Shown here in pieces: positions 1-5,203 of a DNA stretch of 8,866 nucleotides. Source of the DNA: Bacteroidales bacterium (GTDB taxonomy: Bacteria > Bacteroidota > Bacteroidia > Bacteroidales > UBA932); NCBI GenBank assembly GCA_017551215.1, contig JAFZMA010000040.1:1-8866 (forward strand), in the 5' to 3' direction. Below the pieces are notes generated by a model. It was not told where the DNA came from. It searched no databases and was given only the letters and a program-made list of their open reading frames with translations. Each line of letters begins with the position of its first letter. Position 1 is the first letter of the stretch. Made by a program: the position numbers and the translations under genes.

Positions 1-593
1 GAAAACAGCCCCAGCATTGTCTTGACGAAGTTCTTCCCGTATTCCGAATAAAGCCAGGCAGTTCTGACAATCGCGTAACGCGCCCTGTCCGCCTGCCTCT
101 GAGAAACGCTTTTGCCCATAGCAACACCCGCTGCGTCCAATTCTGCAACTGCACTCCTATCTCCTTCAAGCTCAGCGATGATCCTCCGCTCACCCTCCAG
201 CTTGCTCTCTCCGTAAACTCCACTTGGAGCCGGCCTCACCTCCTCCGTGCGCGGCAGGGTGGAACGCTCCTTTCCAAAGACATAATCCGTAGAAATATGT
301 ATGAGCGCGGCATTCCCCACTCTGCACGCCCTGGCAAGGTTCCCCGCAGCCTCAGCGTTTATCTTGAACGCTATATCACGCTCATCCTCAGCCTTATCCA
401 CATTTGTGTATGCGGCACAGTTGATCACTATGTCTATATGATTCTCCTTCATGTAGGCACGCACAGACTTGTAATCCGTGATGTCCAGTGTGTCTACATC
501 CGTGAAATAAAAATTTGCATCCTCGTTGCAAGCCATCAGCGCCAGGGATGTCCCCAGCTGCCCGTTTGCTCCTGTCACCAAAATATTTTTCAT
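1..593 (-). CDS. rfbD: dTDP-4-dehydrorhamnose reductase, 3' end beyond window
   Basis: The enzyme reduces dTDP-4-dehydro-L-rhamnose to dTDP-L-rhamnose with NAD(P)H, the last step of rhamnose activation in the cytoplasm. The first 197 codons are visible, starting MKNILVTGANGQLG at ATG 593-591. They show the Rossmann glycine motif GxxGQLG (residues 8-14), STDYVF (101-106), the short-chain dehydrogenase pair Y127/K131 in YGESK, and RTAWLYSEYGKNFVKTM (about 176-192). The frame is open to the left edge, so the C-terminal part (roughly the last third of a ~290-residue protein) is missing. An AGGAG sequence lies 10 bases before the ATG (604-608). Oddity: about 28 residues (roughly 143-170) sit between the catalytic helix and the IVRTAWLYS strand, where family members I know have a short loop. 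It is the third visible gene of the rfb operon and is separated from rfbC by a repeat array. Identification is firm; the insertion is judged from memory of the family. Confidence 0.95.
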   Translation of the reverse strand, partial: MKNILVTGANGQLGTSLALMACNEDANFYFTDVDTLDITDYKSVRAYMKENHIDIVINCAAYTNVDKAEDERDIAFKINAEAAGNLARACRVGNAALIHISTDYVFGKERSTLPRTEEVRPAPSGVYGESKLEGERRIIAELEGDRSAVAELDAAGVAMGKSVSQRQADRARYAIVRTAWLYSEYGKNFVKTMLGLF

Positions 594-645
594 ACCTAAA
601 ACTCTCCTCAAAAATCTACATCCTCCATCTTACATATCATATACG

Positions 646-993
646 CATTTGCACGTTTTTCCCATATATTCATGCCCGGTCCACCTTTCTTATGCAGGAC
701 CTTGCACAATTTCCCTGTGTTTTCGTGCTAGGTCCACCATTCTTATGCGGGACCTTGCACATTTTCCCTGTGTTTTCGTGCTAGGTCCACCATTCTTATG
801 CGGGACCTTGCACAATTTCCCTGTGTTTCCGTGCTCGGTCCACCATTCGCATGCGGGACCTTGCACATTTTCCCTGTGTTTTCGTGCTCGGTCCACCTTT
901 CTTATGCAGGACCTTGCACAATTTCCCTGTGTTTCCGTGCTCGGTCCACCTTTCTCGTGCGGGACCTTGCACGTTTTTCCCGCATATCCGTAC
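646..993. repeat. 53-bp tandem hairpin array 1, between rfbC and rfbD
   Basis: Six complete 36-bp imperfect palindromes start at 672, 725, 778, 831, 884 and 937, an exact 53-bp period. On the plus strand each has a left arm close to GTGCTAGGTCC, a 14-nt loop beginning ACC, and a right arm GGACCTTGCAC that is identical in all six units. The arms pair over 11 positions with one or two mismatches. Linkers are 17 bp, mostly of the AATTTCCCTGTGTTTTC type. A half-unit (right arm only, TTGCAC at 649-654) with its linker opens the array. A linker plus GTAC at 973-993 closes it against the rfbC stop. The two outermost linkers (655-671, 973-989) contain CATAT and differ from the interior ones. The linkers are shared between units, so this is not CRISPR. 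I do not recognise a named repeat family. It fills most of the 401-bp rfbC-rfbD gap and would be transcribed with the operon. Confidence 0.95.
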
Positions 994-994
994 G

Positions 995-1558
995 CTAAAC
1001 GGACCGGTTGAGGGTTTCCGTATACTGGGCAAGAGCAGGATGGCATAAGTCCTTAGCACTCAGAATCATATCCTTCTCCGGAACCCTCCAGTCTATGGCC
1101 AGGTCAGGATCGTTGTACATGATTCCGCCCTCCGATTCCCTGTTGTAGAAACGGCTGCACTTGTACTGGAATATCACTTCCGGGCTCAATACGGAAAATC
1201 CGTGCGCAAAGCCCTCCGGAATGAAGAACTGCAACTGGTTTTCTCCGCTGAGTTCCACGCATACGCTCTTGCCGTATGTAGCAGAGCCTTTCCTCAAATC
1301 CACAGCCACATCCAGAACCTTGCCGCTGACAACCCTCAGGAGCTTTGCCTGTGCATGGGGAGCCTTCTGGAAGTGCAGCCCGCGAACCACGCCGTAACGG
1401 CTGTAGCTCTGGTTGTCCTGCACAAATTCCGGAATCTCCGGAGCCAACTCGCTGAGCAGCTTCTTGTTGTAGCTCTCATAGAAATACCCCCTGTCGTCTC
1501 CAAAAATGCGGGGCTTCAGTATGAGCACACCCTCAATATCTGTCCTAATTACCTCCAT
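995..1558 (-). CDS. rfbC: dTDP-4-dehydrorhamnose 3,5-epimerase
   Basis: This cupin-fold enzyme epimerises C3 and C5 of dTDP-4-dehydro-6-deoxy-glucose, the third step to dTDP-L-rhamnose. The 187-residue product has the normal family length and is complete. Visible motifs are FGDDRGYFYESYN near residues 19-31, GVVRGLHFQ with the catalytic His62, K72 in AKLLRV, GKVLDVAVDLRKGSATYG (79-96), IPEGFAHGF (113-121), Tyr132 in QYKCSRFYN, and NDPDLAIDW (149-157). The ATG at 1558 is supported by AAGGA seven bases upstream (1565-1569) and by homology beginning at once. The gene sits between two same-orientation hairpin arrays. Its stop (TAG, 997-995) lies 1 bp from the edge of array 1, while about 80 bp of AT-rich leader separate its start from array 2. 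No separate promoter was recognised, so it probably depends on read-through from rfbA across the eight hairpins. Confidence 0.97.
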   Translation of the reverse strand: MEVIRTDIEGVLILKPRIFGDDRGYFYESYNKKLLSELAPEIPEFVQDNQSYSRYGVVRGLHFQKAPHAQAKLLRVVSGKVLDVAVDLRKGSATYGKSVCVELSGENQLQFFIPEGFAHGFSVLSPEVIFQYKCSRFYNRESEGGIMYNDPDLAIDWRVPEKDMILSAKDLCHPALAQYTETLNRSV

Positions 1559-1632
1559 TACTATTCCTTCTTTTTTTAAACTCTTCCTGCACTCCTATTT
1601 CCATATACTTTTTCTCCCATCTTCATCCTCAC
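1559..1632. other. AT-rich leader between array 2 and rfbC
   Basis: This non-repeat stretch carries the rfbC ribosome-binding site (AAGGA, minus strand, 1569-1565). On the minus strand it also contains a possible 16-codon reading frame starting MKMGEKVYGN and ending in TAA inside the GTTTAAAAA run. Nothing else supports that frame as a gene. No TAnnTTTG promoter element was seen. Confidence 0.5.
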
Positions 1633-1636
1633 AATC

Positions 1637-2073
1637 TTGCACGTTTTCCTCATATATCAGTGCCAGGTCCACCATTTTCGTGTGGGACCTTGCACGTTTT
1701 CCCTATGTTTTCGTGCTAGGTCCACCATTCACATGCGGGACCTTGCGCGTTTTCCCTACGAATTTGTGCTAGGTCCACCATTCTCCTGCGGGACCTTGCA
1801 CGATTTCCCTGTGTTTTCGTGCCCGGTCCACCATTCACATGCGGGACCTTGCACGTTTTCCTCATATATCCGTGCCCAGTCCACCATTCTCCTGCGGGAC
1901 CTTGCACGATTTCCCTGTGTTTTCGTGCCAGGTCCACCTTTCTTATGCAGGACCTTGCACGTTTTCCCTATGTTTTCTTGCTAGGTCCACCTTGCTCGTG
2001 CGGGACCTTGCACGTTTTCCCTATGTTTTCATGCTAGGTCCACCTTTCTTATGCGGGACCTTACACGTTTTCC
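1637..2073. repeat. 53-bp tandem hairpin array 2, between rfbA and rfbC
   Basis: Eight complete units start at 1660, 1713, 1766, 1819, 1872, 1925, 1978 and 2031, again at an exact 53-bp period and in the same orientation as array 1. Arms are as in array 1. The right arm GGACCTTGCAC is invariant except for GCGC at 1745-1748 and TTACAC at 2061-2066. Loop cores vary (CTTATG, CACATG, CTCCTG, TTCGTG, CTCGTG). Linkers fall into a few recurring kinds, such as GTTTTCCCTATGTTTTC, GATTTCCCTGTGTTTTC and GTTTTCCTCATATATCC. A right-arm half-unit at 1637-1642 opens the array with a CATATAT-type linker. At the other end the last unit runs into rfbA: the stop codon (2063-2061) lies in its right arm and GTTTTCC of a linker (2067-2073) is the end of the coding sequence. 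It fills nearly all of the 502-bp gap. The function is unknown. Confidence 0.95.
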
Positions 2074-2954
2074 AGTTGGATTTTGCCGGCGGCAAGGTCC
2101 AGCAGGTACTGCCCGTACGGGTTCTTGGCCATTGGAGCGGCAATCTCCTTGAGCTGCTCCGCCGTAATCCACCCTTTGCTGAACCCGATGCCCTCCAGAC
2201 AGGCAATCTTAATCCCCTGCCTTACCTCCAGAACCTGAACAAAATTGGTTGCCTGATAGAGGGAATCGTGCGTGCCGGTATCCAGCCAAGCGAACCCGTA
2301 ACCGAATTTCTCCGCCTTGAGCTGTCCTCGCTGCAGATATTCCTGATTTACAGACGTTATCTCCAGTTCTCCCCTCCAGGACGGCTTAACGTTCTTTGCT
2401 ATCTCCACAACGCTGTTCGGGTAGAAATATAGGCCCACAACAGCGTAGTTGCTCTTTGGCTCCTTTGGCTTCTCCTCTATGCTCAGAACGTTGCCCGCGG
2501 AATCGAACTCGGCAACTCCATACCTCTGAGGATCATTGACCCAGTATCCGAATACGGTGGCTTTGTCCGCCTCTGCATTGCGCACGGCATTCTCCAGCAG
2601 GGTGTAAAAGTTGTTGCCGTAAAAGATGTTGTCTCCCAGAACAAGGCAGACGCTATCGTTACCTATAAACTTCTCTCCGATGATAAAAGCCTGGGCCAGC
2701 CCATCCGGAGATGGCTGTACCTCATAGCTGAAGCGCACTCCAAAGCAACTCCCATCGCCGAGGAGCCTCTTGAATGAAGGCATGTCTTCCGGGGTGGAAA
2801 TTATCAAAATGTCCCTGATTCCGGCATGCATCAGCACGGAGATAGGGTAATAAATCATCGGTTTATCAAAGATGGGCAAAAGCTGCTTGCTCACTCCCTT
2901 TGTAATTGGATAAAGTCTTGTGCCTGAGCCTCCTGCCAGTACTATTCCCTTCAT
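2061..2954 (-). CDS. rfbA: glucose-1-phosphate thymidylyltransferase
   Basis: The enzyme joins glucose-1-phosphate and dTTP to give dTDP-glucose and pyrophosphate, the committing step of dTDP-rhamnose synthesis. The 297-residue product is full length. It begins [16 protein letters not shown], the nucleotide-binding signature (G8-P16), followed by [16 protein letters not shown] (22-37), LGDNIFYG with the metal-binding D108 (106-113), EEKP (160-163), GELEIT (195-200) and [10 protein letters not shown] with D225 (223-232). It is the first visible gene of the leftward rfb operon. The upstream lipoprotein gene ends 44 bp before it on the same strand, so either read-through or a promoter in that AT-rich gap could drive it. 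Oddity: the last codons and the stop (GTG TAA) lie inside a unit of repeat array 2. With the usual repeat base (C for T) translation would continue as VQGPA before the next stop. Confidence 0.97.
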   Translation of the reverse strand: MKGIVLAGGSGTRLYPITKGVSKQLLPIFDKPMIYYPISVLMHAGIRDILIISTPEDMPSFKRLLGDGSCFGVRFSYEVQPSPDGLAQAFIIGEKFIGNDSVCLVLGDNIFYGNNFYTLLENAVRNAEADKATVFGYWVNDPQRYGVAEFDSAGNVLSIEEKPKEPKSNYAVVGLYFYPNSVVEIAKNVKPSWRGELEITSVNQEYLQRGQLKAEKFGYGFAWLDTGTHDSLYQATNFVQVLEVRQGIKIACLEGIGFSKGWITAEQLKEIAAPMAKNPYGQYLLDLAAGKIQLENV

Positions 2955-2998
2955 ATTGAGCTATTTGTTTTTCTTAATATTTTCTAATCTCAGCGATA

Positions 2999-3577
2999 CT
3001 ATTGCGCCACGTCCAGCGGTTCTGCCGGGCCAAGGGTGTCCACAACGGTCTCTATTTCAGTGTTGTCCCCCTCCAAGGCACTGCCAATTCCGCCGAACAG
3101 GGAGCCGATGCTTCCGATTATCTCCTTCACAGGGTCGGACGCAAATATATCGCTGAAGATATTCTCAAGCTTTACGGTATCGCTCTGGAGAACATCCTTG
3201 AAACCGTCCATGAAAGCAGGGAGGAGCTTGGTCTGATCCGCGATTTCCTGCATGATTGCCTTGATTTCCTCAGATGACTGGTCTATGGCATTCTCCAGAA
3301 GCAGAGCGTGATAGCGGCCAGCGGCGTTGGCTACCTTCTGCTTTTCCTCTGCGGTAAAGGTGCTTTCCCTCTTGCCGTATTCGTTCATCAGAGCCTCATA
3401 TTCCTTTACAGACTTGTCCCAGTCTGCCTGAGTGTAGTCCTTGCAGTGAACCTGGGCGCTGATCACAAAATCATCTATCTTCTGAGGGATGTTTTCCTTT
3501 GCCGTCTGTATGCAGCTTGCCAGAGCCAAAGACAAAACAGCTATCAGAGATAATTGTATTGCTTTCATTTTTTTCAT
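2999..3577 (-). CDS. small predicted lipoprotein of unknown function
   Basis: The 192-residue product starts with a basic stretch and a hydrophobic segment ending in a lipobox (LASC, Cys22), so it is probably an envelope lipoprotein of about 170 residues after processing. The mature part is polar and helical. It contains a W-K-YEALMNEYGKR stretch (about 54-70), TAEEKQKVANAAGRYHALL (about 79-97), a Gly-rich hydrophobic piece (IIGSIGSLFGGIGSAL, about 152-167), and an acidic tail. The Trp / EY / EEK / GRY spacing resembles small Bacteroidales lipoproteins grouped under domains of unknown function (possibly DUF6565), but that is recall, not a search. Met4 is an alternative start; ATG 3577 gives the better basic N-terminus. 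It is divergent from the M48 peptidase gene and lies 44 bp upstream of rfbA on the same strand. No function can be assigned. Confidence 0.85.
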   Translation of the reverse strand: MKKMKAIQLSLIAVLSLALASCIQTAKENIPQKIDDFVISAQVHCKDYTQADWDKSVKEYEALMNEYGKRESTFTAEEKQKVANAAGRYHALLLENAIDQSSEEIKAIMQEIADQTKLLPAFMDGFKDVLQSDTVKLENIFSDIFASDPVKEIIGSIGSLFGGIGSALEGDNTEIETVVDTLGPAEPLDVAQ

Positions 3578-3584
3578 AAATTTG
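3553..3584 (+). promoter_or_regulatory. candidate promoter for the M48 peptidase gene
   Basis: ATTG (3553-3556), 20 bases, then TAAATTTG (3577-3584) matches the Bacteroidota sigma-ABfr pattern TTTG - N19-21 - TAnnTTTG with one mismatch in the -33 element. Transcription would start near 3590 and leave a leader of about 70 nt before ATG 3663. The -7 element overlaps the start codon of the divergent lipoprotein gene. Confidence 0.5.
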
Positions 3585-3627
3585 TTTCAGACTAACAGGC
3601 GATTTTCCGCCGTTTATTGCAATCGTA

Positions 3628-3635
3628 CAAATTTA
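3628..3635 (-). promoter_or_regulatory. candidate -7 element for the lipoprotein gene
   Basis: On the minus strand this reads TAAATTTG, a match to TAnnTTTG, about 50 bases before the start codon at 3577. No convincing TTTG -33 element is seen at the right distance. It is the exact reverse complement of the -7 element at 3577-3584 on the plus strand, 43 bp away. Confidence 0.4.
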
Positions 3636-3662
3636 GTAAAAACATATAAACGATTTACCCTT

Positions 3663-4463
3663 ATGAAAACTTTCAGAGCAATATCTGCCGCAATTATTGT
3701 GATGGCTGCCGCTATGGCATCATCTTCCTGCGGTACTCTTAATTCCGAGGCACTTCTGGCTGGCGGAGTTCAGGCAATCCAGGCCGCAACCCTGTCAGAC
3801 GCCGAAATCAAGGCATACGTTGGCCAGTACATCGCTAACGAAGACAAGCAGCAGACCGTTCTTCCGGAGAACGACCCTTACACCAAGCGCCTGAGAAAGC
3901 TCACCTCAGGTATCACCCAGGTAGACGGTACCCCTCTGAATTTCAAGGTATACAAGACAAATCAGGTTAATGCTTTTGCATGCGCAGACGGCAGCGTAAG
4001 GGTTTACAGCGGCCTCATGGACCTGATGACAGACGACGAGGTCCTTGGCGTCATAGGCCACGAGATCGGGCATGTGGGCCTCAAGCACACCAAGAAGCAG
4101 TTCCAGCAGGCAATGCTCGTTGTAGCAGCGCGTTACGGACTCATGGCGGCCGGCGGAACAATCGCGTCTCTTTCTGCCTCTCAGCTCGGCGATTTGGGCC
4201 AGCAGCTCGCCTCCAGCTCATTCTCCCGCAAGCAGGAGAGCGAGGCAGACGACTATGGCTACGATTTCCTGGTCAAGAACGGCAAGAACCCTTACTACAT
4301 GGCCATGGCCTTTGAAAAGCTGGAAAGCCTGAACGCCAATGCCAAGACTTCCAGCGCCGTAAACAACCTCTTCTCCTCTCACCCAGACACCGCAAAGCGA
4401 ATCTCCAAGATGGTCTCCCGTGCAGAGAAAGACGGCTACAAGCGCCCCGCCACCAAAAAGTAG
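3663..4463 (+). CDS. M48-family zinc metallopeptidase, predicted lipoprotein
   Basis: This is a predicted envelope zinc endopeptidase of the M48 / Ste24-like group, in which small lipoproteins such as LoiP and YcaL act in outer-membrane protein quality control. The product is 266 residues long. It has a hydrophobic N-terminus ending SSSCG (Cys23, a loose lipobox), a non-catalytic N-terminal region to about residue 75, then the peptidase domain. That domain shows HEIGH at 133-137 (zinc ligands H133 and H137, catalytic E134), the downstream ligand motif QESEADDYGYDFL with E194 as probable third zinc ligand, and LFSSHPDTAKRI (236-247), the usual C-terminal family signature. All key residues are present. 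ATG 3663 was chosen because it begins the signal peptide. The frame stays open upstream to 3489, but that stretch overlaps the divergent lipoprotein gene and reads as non-signal sequence. The specific substrate is unknown. Confidence 0.93.
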   Translation: MKTFRAISAAIIVMAAAMASSSCGTLNSEALLAGGVQAIQAATLSDAEIKAYVGQYIANEDKQQTVLPENDPYTKRLRKLTSGITQVDGTPLNFKVYKTNQVNAFACADGSVRVYSGLMDLMTDDEVLGVIGHEIGHVGLKHTKKQFQQAMLVVAARYGLMAAGGTIASLSASQLGDLGQQLASSSFSRKQESEADDYGYDFLVKNGKNPYYMAMAFEKLESLNANAKTSSAVNNLFSSHPDTAKRISKMVSRAEKDGYKRPATKK

Positions 4464-4468
4464 GTGGT

Positions 4469-4490
4469 ATTGCTCAGCGATGGGAGCAAT
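4469..4490 (+). terminator. possible hairpin terminator after the M48 gene
   Basis: ATTGCTC (4469-4475) and GAGCAAT (4484-4490) form a perfect 7-bp stem with an 8-nt loop, starting 5 bp after the stop codon. There is no T-run after the stem, so it may instead be an mRNA 3'-end stabiliser. Confidence 0.4.
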
Positions 4491-4535
4491 GTTCGGCTAT
4501 GGTGTCTTGTAACGCCCTCAAAATGAGATACATTC

Positions 4536-4569
4536 AAATATTACTGGCTTTTACACGAAGGTAATATTT
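4536..4569. repeat. 9-bp inverted repeat upstream of the deacylase gene
   Basis: AAATATTAC (4536-4544) and GTAATATTT (4561-4569) are perfect reverse complements around a 16-nt spacer. The site lies about 70-100 bp upstream of the deacylase start. It could be an operator for a dimeric regulator or a weak hairpin. No regulator is encoded in the window. Confidence 0.5.
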
Positions 4570-4639
4570 AGAGACGCCTGGAAATCAATAACTTACAGCA
4601 CACCATCGCCGAAATGGATCCCATCAAGCACAAGTGAGT

Positions 4640-5179
4640 ATGATTAATGTCAGCGAGCTTATAACAACGAAGCCGGAGCGGATGGGTAACCCGCTCCAGG
4701 AGAAGGCGTATGCTGCGCTCTCTGATCTTGGGACGGCTTTCCAGCGTGTTGACAACTCCCCCGCGGCAAGTATGGAGGACTGCATGGCCATTGGAGAAAA
4801 GCTTGGGTGCGAGGTGGTAAAGAACATCTTCCTGTGCAACCGCCAGCAAACCACTTTCTACCTGTTCATTACGCGCGGAAATAAGCCCTTCAGCACCAAG
4901 GACTTCGGCAAGGCTTTGCAGATTTCAAGAGTGTCGTTCGCACCCGCAAACAAGCTTATGGAGATGATGGGCGCTGAGCATGGCGCCGCCACGGTTTTCT
5001 GCCTGCTGATGGATCCCGGGCACAAGGTACGTTACATCATAGACAAGGACGTGCTGGACAATCTGGACTTCATCGGCTGCCCGGACGGCACCCTGACCAG
5101 CTACATGAAGATTCCTACGGACCACCTCCTGAAAATCGCTGAGCTATCCGGCCACAGCCCCACCATCATCAAAGTTTAA
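4640..5179 (+). CDS. YbaK/PrdX-type aminoacyl-tRNA deacylase
   Basis: The product of about 179 residues has the fold of the YbaK / prolyl-tRNA synthetase editing domain. Free-standing members (ProX/PrdX) hydrolyse mischarged tRNA(Pro), typically Ala-tRNA(Pro), in the cytoplasm. Recognised stretches are AYAALSDLGTAFQRVDNSPA near the start, KNIFLCNRQQTTFYLF with the conserved Lys, GNKPFSTKDFGKALQISRVSFA, GAEHGAATVFCLLMD, and the C-terminal ELSGHSPTIIKV. The stretch that in many family members reads roughly HPxxNT is CPDGTLTSYMKI here, so the pocket may differ and the exact substrate is uncertain. ATG 4640 is preferred; an in-frame GTG two codons upstream (4634) is possible. No clear Shine-Dalgarno is seen, which is common in Bacteroidota. 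It converges on the macroglobulin gene, with only 24 bp between the two stop codons. Confidence 0.9.
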   Translation: MINVSELITTKPERMGNPLQEKAYAALSDLGTAFQRVDNSPAASMEDCMAIGEKLGCEVVKNIFLCNRQQTTFYLFITRGNKPFSTKDFGKALQISRVSFAPANKLMEMMGAEHGAATVFCLLMDPGHKVRYIIDKDVLDNLDFIGCPDGTLTSYMKIPTDHLLKIAELSGHSPTIIKV

Positions 5180-5203
5180 AGGAGCACCACCATGCACGCC
5201 CCC

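Noticed and set aside
526..1011. Long open frames across the arrays on both strands (for example 526-1011 plus, 690-1046 minus, 1839-2432 plus)
   Set aside because: The 53-bp unit is not a multiple of three and has few stops, so frames stay open by composition. The same peptide pieces recur in shifted frames, and the ORFs run into rfbC or rfbA antisense.
646..2073. CRISPR array: 36-bp palindromic repeats at a constant 53-bp spacing
   Set aside because: The 17-bp linkers are too short and recur almost unchanged between units, so they are not unique spacers, and no cas gene is present in the window.
646..2073. Integron attC-type sites
   Set aside because: Units are tandem without genes between them, lack the attC core GTTRRRY/R box layout, and no integrase is seen. 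The cassette idea is kept only as a recombination hypothesis.
3489..3662. N-terminal extension of the M48 peptidase to 3489
   Set aside because: It overlaps the divergent lipoprotein gene and would bury the signal peptide that starts at ATG 3663.
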